A DNA stretch of 64,000 bases from Robiginitalea biformata HTCC2501 (GTDB lineage: Bacteria > Bacteroidota > Bacteroidia > Flavobacteriales > Flavobacteriaceae): NCBI RefSeq assembly GCF_000024125.1, contig NC_013222.1:2869501-2933500 (forward strand), read 5' to 3'. Both the position numbers and the translations under genes were made by a program. Positions 27,227 to 36,732 of the stretch are shown one piece after another. Positions within the stretch are counted from its first letter, which is position 1, and the number at the start of each line of letters is the position of its first letter. A model generated the notes under the pieces. The model had not been told where the DNA came from and did not search any database. It saw nothing but the letters and a program-made list of their open reading frames with translations.

Positions 27227-28554
27227 GACAGTTAGTACTCCCCCTATTCCTCTTATTCACAATTACCCTCCAGTCCCAGGCCGATCCGCGGCTCTACGAC
27301 ATCATCCAGGCGGTTTCGGCTGACCGCATCGAATCGGATATCGCCACCCTGGCGGGCTTTGGCACGCGGCATACGCTCAGCGATACCGTCTCCGATACGC
27401 GGGGTATCGGTGCCGCTCGCCGATGGATCAAAAAGGAATTTGAGAAAATATCCGCAGATTGCGGCGGTTGCCTGGAAGTCTTCTACCAGCGGAACCTGGT
27501 GCCCGAAGGGGAAAACAACCGGATTATCCGCGATGTATGGGTAGTCAACGTGGTGGCTGTGTTGCGGGGAACCGAAAACCCCGGCCGGTATGTGATCATG
27601 AGCGGCGATATCGATTCCCGGGTCAGCGACCCGACGGACTTTACCTCGGATTCCCCTGGCGCCAACGACAATGCCAGTGGCATGGCCGGTGTACTGGAGG
27701 CAGCCCGGGTATTGAGCCGGTACCAGTTCCGGAACAGCGTTGTATTTACCGGGCTGTCCGGGGAGGAACAGGGACTGTTCGGGGGGCGGGGACTGGCGGA
27801 ATACGCCAAGAACAATGAATGGGAAATCATCGGCATCCTGAACAACGACATGATCGGGAATACCACCGGGGTGGACGGCGTGGTCAGCAACCGGGATTTC
27901 CGCATTTTTTCAGAACCCGTTCCCCCCACGGAAACTGAACGGGAGCGCCGGGCGAGGCGTTTCTACGGCGGGGAGGTAGACGGGATTTCCCGGCAATTGG
28001 CCCGGTATGTCCATAAAACCACGAAAACCTATATGCCGGAGATGAACCCGATGATGATCTACCGGCTCGACCGATTCGGCCGCGGGGGCCACCACCGGCC
28101 CTTCAACGATGCGGGATATGCCGGGATCCGCATCATGGAAGCCCATGAAAATTACACCCAGCAACACCAGGACATCCGCCTGGAAGACGGTATCCTCTAT
28201 GGGGACCTCCTGGAATATGTGGATTTTCAATACGCGGCCAAACTCACGGCCGTGAATGCCATCGCACTGGCCTCCCTGGGCTGGGCCCCTTCCGCGCCCG
28301 AAAATGTCCGGATCGGGGGCATCGTGGAGCCTGCGGCCCGTTTGCAATGGGATCCGGTTCCTGGAGCAACAGCCTATAAAATTTACTGGAGGGACACCAC
28401 CTCCCCGACCTGGGACCATTTTGTACAGGTCAACGATACGAGCCATACCCTGGAGGGGATTGTCATCGACAATTTCTTTTTTGGGGTAGCCGCCGTGGGG
28501 CCGGACGGGCACGAAAGCCTCGTGGCCTTCCCCTCCGGCATCCTCCGGGATTAA
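27223..28554 (+). CDS. exported M28-family metallopeptidase with altered first zinc ligand
   Basis: 443 residues with a signal peptide (MRQLVLPLFLLFTITLQSQA). The M28 aminopeptidase ligands are readable by spacing: Asp149 (GANDN), Glu181/Glu182 (SGEEQG; base and ligand), Asp209 (NNDMIG) and His290/291 (GGHHRPF). The position of the usual first ligand, His in GHxDS, is Asp129 here (SGDIDS, 127-132), 20 residues before Asp149 as in characterised family members. Residues ~365-443 look like a fibronectin type III domain (PSAPENVRIGG start). Translationally coupled to the TMEM175-like gene. Confidence 0.88.
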   Translation: MRQLVLPLFLLFTITLQSQADPRLYDIIQAVSADRIESDIATLAGFGTRHTLSDTVSDTRGIGAARRWIKKEFEKISADCGGCLEVFYQRNLVPEGENNRIIRDVWVVNVVAVLRGTENPGRYVIMSGDIDSRVSDPTDFTSDSPGANDNASGMAGVLEAARVLSRYQFRNSVVFTGLSGEEQGLFGGRGLAEYAKNNEWEIIGILNNDMIGNTTGVDGVVSNRDFRIFSEPVPPTETERERRARRFYGGEVDGISRQLARYVHKTTKTYMPEMNPMMIYRLDRFGRGGHHRPFNDAGYAGIRIMEAHENYTQQHQDIRLEDGILYGDLLEYVDFQYAAKLTAVNAIALASLGWAPSAPENVRIGGIVEPAARLQWDPVPGATAYKIYWRDTTSPTWDHFVQVNDTSHTLEGIVIDNFFFGVAAVGPDGHESLVAFPSGILRD

Positions 28555-28578
28555 CCCAGAAGAAATACCGGCATAGAT

Positions 28579-29937
28579 GTGAAACCGATTCGCAAACTTC
28601 CTGAAGTTTTCATCCGTTACGCCGGGGTCATCACCCTGACGGCGGTTCTCTCCGGGCTGTTGGACGGCTGCTCGGACCCCACCCCGGCAGATCCGGTTGC
28701 CAGCGCCTACCTCCCGGATATCAACCAGCTTTTTGAGGAGTACTTTGTTCTGGATAGCCTCGGGGATCACGAAGATCTCGGCGACCTCCTGGTTCGCGAA
28801 AACCGGGACCTGAAGTCTTCGGAACTCTATTTGATCGCCGCGTGGGCATATGAAGGTGCCGGGCAGGCCGATTCGGTCCTCTCGCTGATCCACCAGGCCA
28901 TCGACCGGGGGATGGCCAACCCGAAAATCCTCGGGAAATTCAGGGCAACCGCATTCTCCGAAGACAATCCGGAATACGTCCGGCTCCTGCACCGCCTGGA
29001 TTCCATAGAAGCGGCGCTGAGCCACGTGGAGCATTTTGCCGTGAAACTGGAGGCCATGGAAGCGTTCTGGCCCTATTTTGACCGGGCGCTGGCCGATACC
29101 ACCCGGGCCCGGCGGGAACTTCGCGCTTTTATCCTCGAGGGTCCCCGGGAACTCCGGGACTTCTATACGGTTCGCTATGGGAGTATCGACCAGATGTACG
29201 GACAGATGATCAACGGGGCCCCCGACTACTACCGCTACCTGAAGCAACAATTCAACCCGGATAGCATCCACGTCTTGAAATCCCGCACCACCCGCTGGAT
29301 GGAACGTTTTAAGGATTTGTACCCCCAAGCTGTGTTCCCAAAAGTATTTGTCGTCCCGGGCATTCTCAATTCAGGGGGTACGGCCACGGAGATGGGGCTG
29401 TTTGTGGGAGGGGACATGTACGGCCGGTCCCCAAACATGCCCACCGAGCAATTGACCGATTGGCAGCGGGGGGCGATTATGGGCTTTTCCGACCTGCCGG
29501 CGCTCACCCTCCATGAACTGATGCATTTTCAGCAGAATTACCGGGATACGCTGTTGAACGAATCCGTCCTGGCCGGGGTTATCGGGGAAGGCGTCTGCGA
29601 TTTCCTGGTGGAATTATCCTCCGGGGAGCCCCTGGACAACGAAAACCTGCGATTTCTGGAAGACCGCGAAAACCACCATCGCATCTTTGCCGACCTCCGG
29701 GAGGACCTCTTCGGGTCGGACAATTCCCGCTGGTTGTACAACGGCGGCAGCATCGACGACCGGCCCCACGACCTGGGCTACACGGTGGGTTACCTCATCA
29801 GCAAATCGTACTACCGGAACCGGGACGACAAGCAACAGGCCATTTACGAGCTGCTCAACTCCTCGGACCTCGTTTCCATTGTCCGGCAGAGCGATTATGC
29901 GTATATTCTCGCCGGCCCTGCCAGCGCCACCCGGTAG
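28579..29937 (+). CDS. putative zinc-metalloprotease-like lipoprotein (GldB/DUF2268-like)
   Basis: 452 residues from GTG 28579; no ATG precedes the signal sequence. The N-terminus ends in LLDGC, a probable lipobox. The central region (about 40-200) is helical. The C-terminal half contains HELMH (312-316) and a downstream acidic residue in IGEGVCDFLVEL (Glu337), the layout of HExxH-plus-Glu gluzincins. This resembles flavobacterial proteins related to GldB and DUF2268; gliding-related function is only a possibility. It follows the M28 gene by 24 bases and precedes an M1 peptidase, so the three may form an exported proteolysis unit. Confidence 0.7.
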   Translation: MKPIRKLPEVFIRYAGVITLTAVLSGLLDGCSDPTPADPVASAYLPDINQLFEEYFVLDSLGDHEDLGDLLVRENRDLKSSELYLIAAWAYEGAGQADSVLSLIHQAIDRGMANPKILGKFRATAFSEDNPEYVRLLHRLDSIEAALSHVEHFAVKLEAMEAFWPYFDRALADTTRARRELRAFILEGPRELRDFYTVRYGSIDQMYGQMINGAPDYYRYLKQQFNPDSIHVLKSRTTRWMERFKDLYPQAVFPKVFVVPGILNSGGTATEMGLFVGGDMYGRSPNMPTEQLTDWQRGAIMGFSDLPALTLHELMHFQQNYRDTLLNESVLAGVIGEGVCDFLVELSSGEPLDNENLRFLEDRENHHRIFADLREDLFGSDNSRWLYNGGSIDDRPHDLGYTVGYLISKSYYRNRDDKQQAIYELLNSSDLVSIVRQSDYAYILAGPASATR

Positions 29938-29991
29938 TTGGCAGGACTTTTGAAGAGGATGTTACCAATGAGCGCATTTTACAGAACCACG

Positions 29992-31641
29992 ATGAAACTT
30001 TTCCTGACCTTACTGGCCCTCTTTGGGCTGACAGCCGGTCTGTCCGCCCAGTTGGGAGCGTCCGGACAACCGGAAACCTTTACCCGACAGGACTCCCTGC
30101 GGGGCAGTATCACGCCGGAACGCGCCTGGTGGGACCTCAACTATTATTCCCTGGACCTGCGCGTAAACCCGGAGGAAAAATCCCTTTCGGGTACCAACAC
30201 AATCCGATACCGGGTGCTCGAGCCGGCTACCCGGATGCAGATCGACCTGCAGCAGCCCCTGCAAATCGATTCGGTGTGGCAGGACGGACAGCGCCTGGAC
30301 GTCACTTCCGAGGGCAATGCGCATTTTGTCCATCTCCGGAAAATACAGCGGCCAGGTACGTTCGAAGCGGTGCATGTGGCCTACTCCGGGAAGCCGCGGG
30401 AGGCCGTGCGCGCCCCCTGGGACGGCGGGTTCTCCTGGGACACAGACAGCCGGGGCCAGCCCTTCGCGGCCACTTCCTGCCAGGGGCTCGGGGCAAGTGC
30501 CTGGTGGCCAAACAAGGATCATATGTACGACGAACCGGATAGTATGGCTATTGCCGTCCGGATCCCGAAACCGCTGATGAATGTGTCGAACGGGAGGCTC
30601 CGGCAGGTAACGGACCACGGCGACAGCCGGACGTATCACTGGTTTGTCTCCAATCCCATCAACAATTACGGGGTGAATGTAAACATCGCGGACTACGCGC
30701 ATTTCGGGGATACCTATGCAGGGGAAAACGGGGATCTGGACCTGGATTACTATGTTTTACCCGAGAACCTGGAAAAAGCAAAAAATCAGTTCGGGCAGGT
30801 ACCCCTGATGCTGGAGGCCTTCGAACACTGGTTCGGCCCCTACCCGTTTTACGAAGACAGTTTCAAACTGGTGGAAGTACCCTATCTGGGGATGGAACAC
30901 CAGAGTTCGGTGACCTACGGGAACGGCTATTCCAACGGCTATTTGGGGCGCGACCTCTCCGGGACCGGCTGGGGTTTGAAATTCGATTTTATCATTATCC
31001 ACGAAGCGGGGCACGAATGGTTCGCCAACAACATCACCTACCGGGATATCGCCGATATGTGGATCCACGAGGGCTTTACGGCCTATTCGGAAAACCTCTA
31101 TCTGGATTACCACTTCGGGACGGAGGCCGCAGCCGCCTATGTAATCGGGACGCGCCGGAATATAAAGAACGACCGGCCGCTGATCGGTACGTACGGCGTC
31201 AACCGGGAAGGTTCCCCGGACATGTACTACAAGGGGGCCAATATGCTCCACACGCTGCGGCAACTGGTAGAAGACGATGCGCTGTGGCGCTCGGTGCTCC
31301 GGGGCCTCAACGCAGAGTTCCGCCATCAGACCGTCACCACTGCCCAGGTGGAACATTATATGAGCGAGCGAACCGGGAAAAACCTGAGTGCATTTTTTGA
31401 CCAGTACCTGCGGACAACGATGATACCTACCCTGGAATACCGCCGGGTGGGCGATCGCCTGGAATTCCGGTATACCGAAATCGTAGACGGCTTTGACATG
31501 CCCATCCGAATCCTGGCAAACGGCGAGCCCCGGTGGATCTTTCCGGAGGCCGACTGGAAATCCGAGCCCCTGAAAGCCGATGCCGTCCTCGGGTTTGATG
31601 CCAATTTTTACATCCACAAGAAACCGGTGCCCGCCCCCTGA
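29992..31641 (+). CDS. M1-family metallopeptidase, exported
   Basis: 549 residues from the ATG at 29992, which begins a clean signal peptide (MKLFLTLLALFGLTAGLSAQ); in-frame ATGs at 29959 and 29968 would add basic residues. The gluzincin site is complete: HEAGHEW (His337, Glu338, His341) and Glu360 in WIHEGFTAY, exactly 18 residues after the second His. The N-terminal all-beta domain with DLNYYSLDLRVNPEEKSLSG is typical. It probably trims peptides in the periplasm or at the cell surface. It lacks the long C-terminal helical domain of PepN, like other ~550-residue bacterial M1 enzymes. Confidence 0.9.
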   Translation: MKLFLTLLALFGLTAGLSAQLGASGQPETFTRQDSLRGSITPERAWWDLNYYSLDLRVNPEEKSLSGTNTIRYRVLEPATRMQIDLQQPLQIDSVWQDGQRLDVTSEGNAHFVHLRKIQRPGTFEAVHVAYSGKPREAVRAPWDGGFSWDTDSRGQPFAATSCQGLGASAWWPNKDHMYDEPDSMAIAVRIPKPLMNVSNGRLRQVTDHGDSRTYHWFVSNPINNYGVNVNIADYAHFGDTYAGENGDLDLDYYVLPENLEKAKNQFGQVPLMLEAFEHWFGPYPFYEDSFKLVEVPYLGMEHQSSVTYGNGYSNGYLGRDLSGTGWGLKFDFIIIHEAGHEWFANNITYRDIADMWIHEGFTAYSENLYLDYHFGTEAAAAYVIGTRRNIKNDRPLIGTYGVNREGSPDMYYKGANMLHTLRQLVEDDALWRSVLRGLNAEFRHQTVTTAQVEHYMSERTGKNLSAFFDQYLRTTMIPTLEYRRVGDRLEFRYTEIVDGFDMPIRILANGEPRWIFPEADWKSEPLKADAVLGFDANFYIHKKPVPAP

Positions 31642-31711
31642 GTTGAGCGTTTCCCCGGAAGCACCTATAAAGAGCAACCATTCAAATCATCCAACTGATA
31701 TAATTACACAC

Positions 31712-33073
31712 ATGATTGTTTTATTTCCTTACCTGAAGCACAGGTATTATCGCCATTTCAGGAGCCAAACCCGGGTGCTCCCCTCCCGCCTTCTAGCCGT
31801 TGGCTTCCTGGGCCTGCTGGTTTCCTGCGGGGGCAAGTCTGAGAATTCGGATTCCGCTGCGCCGAATCCTGAAGTAGTTACGGCGGAAGCGGCATCACGG
31901 ATCGATTCCCTGCTGCGGAACATGGTGGTTACCGGGAATGTCGCAGGGATATCTGCCCTGGTCTGGGAGAAGGGTCAGGAGGCTTATTTCGGCGCCTATG
32001 GCTATTCGGACCGGGAAGACAGCATCCCGATGGACCGGAACACAATCGTGCAGATCTATTCGATGACCAAGCCCATTACGGGTACCGCGCTGATGACGCT
32101 CTACGAAGATGGAGCCTTTGAACTGGACGACCCGCTTACCCAATACGCCCCGGAATTCGCGGACATGCAGGTGTATACCGGGGTGGACGAAAATGGCGAA
32201 ATGCTGCTGGAGCCCGTTCACCGCCCGATTTCCATCCGGGATATTACCCGGCATACCGCAGGTTTTCCGAACCGCCCGAACATCCCGGGCCTCAGCGAGG
32301 CCCTGGCAGCTGCAGATCCGTTGAATCGGGAAAATACGTTGCAGCAGCTCGGCGCAAAATTCGGATCACTTCCCTTGTGGTTCCAACCCGGGAGCCAGTG
32401 GGAGTACGGCCCCAGCGTAGATGTACAGGCCTTCCTGGTAGAGCGGATCTCCGGCCAGCCCTACGGGGCCTACGTCCGGGAGCACGTACTGGACCCCCTG
32501 GGGATGGAGGAAACCCGGTATTTCGTACCCGAGTCAGACCGGGACCGGTTTTCGGCCATGTACCGGCGGGAAGACGACAGCACCCTCACCCAATTACCCG
32601 ATTCCACGGCTAAAATAGAATACCTGCAGCGCTGGCCGCTTACCCGCGGGGGATGGGGGCTGACCTCCACCCTGGACGACTACATGCGCTTTGCCCGCAT
32701 GCTTTTAAACAAAGGGGTCCTGGAAGGCAGGGCAGTCCTGGAGCCGGAGACTGTTGAGCTGATGGCGACGAACCACTTACCGGACAGCGTGGAGGAACGC
32801 TCCTGGTTGCCCGGCAAGGGAAATGTGGGTTTTGGGATCGATTTTGCGGTACGCGTGGCCCCGCCAGCCTCCCCGGAGGAAAACAACGGGGTGGTCGGGG
32901 AGTTCTTCTGGGACGGAGCCGCGAGCACCCTGTTCTGGGTAGATCCGAAAAATGATCTCGCCGCCGTACTTTTTGTGCAATTATTTCCTTACGACCCGAT
33001 AAAACTGCATAAAAAGTTCAGGGATGCAGTTTACGGACCTTACCAGCCGCGGTCCGGGACGGAAACCGAATAG
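31712..33073 (+). CDS. serine hydrolase, beta-lactamase/EstB family lipoprotein
   Basis: 453 residues from ATG 31712. After a basic N-terminus the signal core ends in LLVSC, so it is probably a lipoprotein. The class C beta-lactamase-type active site is present: Ser117 and Lys120 (SMTK) and Tyr232 (EYGPS). Family members are esterases, D-aminopeptidases or penicillin-binding-like enzymes; beta-lactamase activity is not implied. It converges with the giant ThuA/cytochrome gene and shares a bidirectional terminator with it. A second member lies at 56-57.7 kb. Confidence 0.85.
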   Translation: MIVLFPYLKHRYYRHFRSQTRVLPSRLLAVGFLGLLVSCGGKSENSDSAAPNPEVVTAEAASRIDSLLRNMVVTGNVAGISALVWEKGQEAYFGAYGYSDREDSIPMDRNTIVQIYSMTKPITGTALMTLYEDGAFELDDPLTQYAPEFADMQVYTGVDENGEMLLEPVHRPISIRDITRHTAGFPNRPNIPGLSEALAAADPLNRENTLQQLGAKFGSLPLWFQPGSQWEYGPSVDVQAFLVERISGQPYGAYVREHVLDPLGMEETRYFVPESDRDRFSAMYRREDDSTLTQLPDSTAKIEYLQRWPLTRGGWGLTSTLDDYMRFARMLLNKGVLEGRAVLEPETVELMATNHLPDSVEERSWLPGKGNVGFGIDFAVRVAPPASPEENNGVVGEFFWDGAASTLFWVDPKNDLAAVLFVQLFPYDPIKLHKKFRDAVYGPYQPRSGTETE

Positions 33074-33144
33074 AAGGGGACGGAGCCTTCCTCTCCAACT
33101 GCAATAGAAAGGGTTGGCACCTCCGATTTTAACCGCAATAAAAA

Positions 33145-33168
33145 GGCGCCCGTTGGGCGCCTTTTTTT
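33145..33168. terminator. bidirectional intrinsic terminator
   Basis: GGCGCCC (33145-33151) and GGGCGCC (33155-33161) form a perfect 7-bp stem with a GTT loop; seven T residues follow and an A-run precedes, so it can serve both convergent genes. Confidence 0.93.
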
Positions 33169-33215
33169 CTCTGTGCATTTGCTCCGGACCAAAAACGGGT
33201 CCGGGATACCATTCA

Positions 33216-36200
33216 TTAACGGAATTGGATACCTACAATGGCCATCATGCCGGGGTCGTCCCCTGCTGCTTCCTGCCGCTTAAACGTAAGGAATAACGGC
33301 TGCCGGCCGCTGAGCTCTTTGGAAAAGGCAACCGGGATGGCCGCACCCGGCCCGCTCGGGGAGTCCAGGCTACCCGTCCCGACGAGCTCCCCGTCGGCGC
33401 TGCCCAGGCGTAGCTCAAAATCCGACCCGGCGGCCGGGGGCGACTGCCACGCGGCTTCAAGTACCAGGGTATTTACTCCGGTAAGGTCATATCCGCCGAG
33501 ATCCAGCCAGCCCTGAGGGGCATTGAGCAACACGAGGTCCATCCCGCCGAAGGTCATGGACTGCATCCCTTCCTTCTCCATGTCTTCCCGGGGGGAAATC
33601 CGGTTTCCGGTTAGTGCCGTCCGGGCAACCCCGGTTAGCGGCTTAACCCCGTTCTGTCCCGGGTCCGTATAGGATGCCGTCAGGATCATCGTATTGGCAG
33701 CCTGCGAAGGGTCCGGCACGATGGTGCCGTTGGCGGGCAGGGAGGGCGGCCGGGGCCGCTCGTCTGCCAGCGACAGGATGTAGGACGCCATTTGGTTCAG
33801 CTCATCCGTGCTCAGGTCCGGGTGGGCCGCCATGGCCACCTCACCCCAGACACCGCTTCCGCCGTTGCGGATTTTGTCCATCAGGTACCTCAGGTTGGAA
33901 TTCCGCCGACCTTCCTGGTACTTCCGGGAGACCTCCATATAGGACGGCCCGATTGAAGCTTCCTGTTCTTTATGGCAGGCCTTGCAATCCAGGCTCTGGG
34001 TCAGGGCCTTCCCGGTGATGGCGGCCGATGCCTGCTGGTGACCGAAGTCCCTGGAGCTGTCGTCCATGCCTTCCCGGTAGTCCACCGATACGTACAAATT
34101 ATCATCCGGCGCTACTTCCTGTCCCTCGTCCATCACCGTAACACTATATTTTACAGGGACACCCGGGATAAAAAAGGATTCATTCCCGCCTTCCATCGAA
34201 ATCCGGACTTCGGGCCGTGTATTCCCCACATAGATCGTCTCGGAGGCGCCTTCGGAAATTTCCCCGGAATTGTCCATCGCCCTTGCCGTCAGCTGGAATT
34301 CTCCGGTACCCTCAAAGGTATAGGCCAGGCTGGGTGCGTCGGTTACCAGGCTGTCGCCGTTGCTCATGGTCCAGACATACTGGATCGGGTCGCCCTCCAG
34401 GTCTTCGGCAGAAAGGGTGGCCTGGATGGCCAGGGGGGCAGCCCCGGAAGTCAGGTCCACTTCGAGGCCCTCGAGCATGGGCGGACGGTTCCCGCCGTTG
34501 TATTCAATGTAGCTCAAACCGCTGTTGTCATTGGCTGTAAACCATCCCGTTCCATACTCGAGCAGGTAGATGCGGCCGTCCGGGCCCACTTCCATGTCGA
34601 TCAGGTTATTCAGCTGGATATCCGAGGCAAAGGGTACCATCTTATTAAAGGTCCCGTCCTCAAACAATTCCACAGATTTCATCCAGCCGCGCATCCAGTC
34701 GTAAACCAGGATTTTTCCGTCGTAATAATCCGGCAGCGCGCCTTCCCCGTTATACAGGTCCGTGTAGTAGGCGGGTCCGGCCATCGCGTTTCGTCCGCCG
34801 GATCCCACCTGGGGGAATTCCGCGGATTGCCCGTAATGGTAATAGACCATTGCCGGTTGTGCGGGGGGTAACTCCCTGAGGCCCGTATTGTTTTCCGAAT
34901 CGTTGATCGGCCGTTCCGGGTCAAAGGTTTCCCCGCTTTCCCCGGTGGCGTAGTCGTAGTCCACATAGGCCTTATTGTCAGCGATAAACAGCGGCCAGCC
35001 AAAGTTGCCGGGCTCCCGGGCCTGGTTGATTTCGTCATAACCGCGCGGTCCCCGGGTCTGGAGGCTGTCGCCCCGTGCATCCGGCCCCACATCCCCCCAG
35101 TAGACATATCCGTTTTTAGGGTCAACGGAGATACGGTAGGGGTTCCGGTGGCCCATGGTGTAAATCTCAGGCCGCGTGTTTTCAGTTCCTTCGGCAAAGA
35201 GGTTGCCCTCCGGGATACTGTAGCTGCCATCTTCGTTAACGCGGATGCGCAAAATCTTCCCGCGCAGGTCGTTCGTATTCCCGGAAGACCGGCGGGCGTC
35301 GAATTGTTCGCTCCCCGGCAGGTCGTTCAGGGGGGCAAAACCGTTATTGACGTAGGGTACATCCTGTTGGTTGAACGGGGTGGAATTGTCCCCGGTGGAC
35401 AGGTAGAGCAGCCCATCGCCACCAAAGGCAATAGACCCCCCGGTATGGCAGCAGATCTCACGGTCGCTGGCCACTTCCAGGATCACCTGCTCCGACTCAA
35501 GGTCAAAATTCCCGTCCTGGTACTTAAATCGCGAAAGCACGTTTTTTTCTTCGTCCCCGGTTGGGGCGTAATAGACGTAAACCCAATGGTTATTGGCGTA
35601 GTCCGGGTCCTTTTGCAGGCCCATCAGGCCTTCTTCGGCATTGACCCCCGGCGTATTCAGCGTTTTATGGTATACGTCCAGGACCGCGACCTGACGGAAA
35701 TCACCCGTGGCGGCTTCGTAGAGCATCACTTCGCCCCGGCGCTGCCCCACAAGGATGTCCCCGTTGGGCAGGATGGTCATTTCTGTGGGCTCAAAAAATT
35801 CGCCTCCCACGAGTTCCACCTTGCTGAAACGATTGGCCTCCGGCGGGATCTGCGAATGGGCCTGGTCGTAATCCAGTTCCAGGTTTTCCCCGATGGCATA
35901 GCGAATACCCCCCAGGAGATGCTGCAGGAACAAATCTTCCGAGAACGATTCCTCCGTGTGGCCCAGAGCCGTATAGAAGGCCCGTCCCCCGTCGTATTCA
36001 TGGTACCAGGCCATCGGGTGGTAATCGCCATTTTCCCCGCCTTCGTAAGTGGATTCGTCTATGGTGATCAGGACGTTTACCTCGGGGTTCAAATTCTTAA
36101 AGTTGTACATTTCATCCGTGCGGTGCCAAACCGAGTCCTGGAAAAATTCGGTGGCCGGGTGTCCTTTGTCCACAATATGGAAGTCCGCCTCGGGAGTTCC

Positions 36201-36617
36201 TGCCGGATGGCTCTGGAAGTAGGCGCCGGCCAGTCTGCCGTACCAACCCCAATCGTATTCCGTATCGGTTGCAGCGTGGACTCCCACGTATCCTCCCCCG
36301 GCCTGGATATAGCGTTCAAATGCGGCCTCCTGGGCAGCATCCAGAACGTCCCCGGTGGTACTGAGGAAGATAACTGCGCTGTACTGGCTCAGGTTTTCCT
36401 CGGTAAAGCGGGCTGCATTTTCGGTAGTATCCACCGTAAAATTGTTGTTGGCCCCCAGTTGTTGGATCGCTGCGATACCGCTGGGGATAGAGGCGTGTCT
36501 GAATGCGGTCGTCTTACTGAAGACGAGGACTTTCGGAGGGCCCGGGCGCTCCTTGTCGCATGAAACCATCAATGCCAGTACGAGAATGACCGGCAGGGCT
36601 TTTCTTATTAATTTCAT
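33216..36617 (-). CDS. ThuA / PQQ-type sugar dehydrogenase / PKD / cytochrome c multidomain lipoprotein
   Basis: 1133 residues. The lipoprotein signal ends at VSC (Cys20). Domains in order: ThuA-like (about 28-245, VLVFSKTTAFRHASIP and YVGVHAATDTEYDW); soluble glucose/sorbosone dehydrogenase beta-propeller (about 265-700, GQRRGEVMLYE, EEGLMGLQKDPDY, GDNSTPF, GHRNPYRISVDP); a PKD-like Ig fold (about 715-800); a class I cytochrome c with CKACH (Cys878, Cys881, His882) and candidate Met ligand in EVAMAAHPD; and a C-terminal carbohydrate-binding-like beta domain (about 960-1133). It probably oxidises a sugar or glycan product at the cell surface and hands electrons to its own heme. Substrate and PQQ dependence are inferred. 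Confidence 0.88.
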   Translation of the reverse strand: MKLIRKALPVILVLALMVSCDKERPGPPKVLVFSKTTAFRHASIPSGIAAIQQLGANNNFTVDTTENAARFTEENLSQYSAVIFLSTTGDVLDAAQEAAFERYIQAGGGYVGVHAATDTEYDWGWYGRLAGAYFQSHPAGTPEADFHIVDKGHPATEFFQDSVWHRTDEMYNFKNLNPEVNVLITIDESTYEGGENGDYHPMAWYHEYDGGRAFYTALGHTEESFSEDLFLQHLLGGIRYAIGENLELDYDQAHSQIPPEANRFSKVELVGGEFFEPTEMTILPNGDILVGQRRGEVMLYEAATGDFRQVAVLDVYHKTLNTPGVNAEEGLMGLQKDPDYANNHWVYVYYAPTGDEEKNVLSRFKYQDGNFDLESEQVILEVASDREICCHTGGSIAFGGDGLLYLSTGDNSTPFNQQDVPYVNNGFAPLNDLPGSEQFDARRSSGNTNDLRGKILRIRVNEDGSYSIPEGNLFAEGTENTRPEIYTMGHRNPYRISVDPKNGYVYWGDVGPDARGDSLQTRGPRGYDEINQAREPGNFGWPLFIADNKAYVDYDYATGESGETFDPERPINDSENNTGLRELPPAQPAMVYYHYGQSAEFPQVGSGGRNAMAGPAYYTDLYNGEGALPDYYDGKILVYDWMRGWMKSVELFEDGTFNKMVPFASDIQLNNLIDMEVGPDGRIYLLEYGTGWFTANDNSGLSYIEYNGGNRPPMLEGLEVDLTSGAAPLAIQATLSAEDLEGDPIQYVWTMSNGDSLVTDAPSLAYTFEGTGEFQLTARAMDNSGEISEGASETIYVGNTRPEVRISMEGGNESFFIPGVPVKYSVTVMDEGQEVAPDDNLYVSVDYREGMDDSSRDFGHQQASAAITGKALTQSLDCKACHKEQEASIGPSYMEVSRKYQEGRRNSNLRYLMDKIRNGGSGVWGEVAMAAHPDLSTDELNQMASYILSLADERPRPPSLPANGTIVPDPSQAANTMILTASYTDPGQNGVKPLTGVARTALTGNRISPREDMEKEGMQSMTFGGMDLVLLNAPQGWLDLGGYDLTGVNTLVLEAAWQSPPAAGSDFELRLGSADGELVGTGSLDSPSGPGAAIPVAFSKELSGRQPLFLTFKRQEAAGDDPGMMAIVGIQFR

Positions 36618-36696
36618 GAATCGGGTTGTTTTTGTTTAGTTTGACTTGCTAATGTACATATTACACGTATTGATTGCCAGAAATGCCAGAACTTTC

Positions 36697-36724
36697 TTGT
36701 ATTTTTAAAAGGAAGTTACATTTG
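36697..36724 (+). promoter_or_regulatory. promoter of the YdeI-like/amidohydrolase pair
   Basis: TTG (36697-36699), 17-base spacer, TACATTTG (36717-36724), an exact -7 match. The GTG start is eight bases downstream, so the leader is at most a few bases. Confidence 0.6.
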
Positions 36725-36732
36725 AAACAAAC

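Noticed and set aside
27910..29328. 472-codon open frame antisense across two hydrolase genes
   Set aside because: Spans two real genes and their junction; composition typical of shadows.
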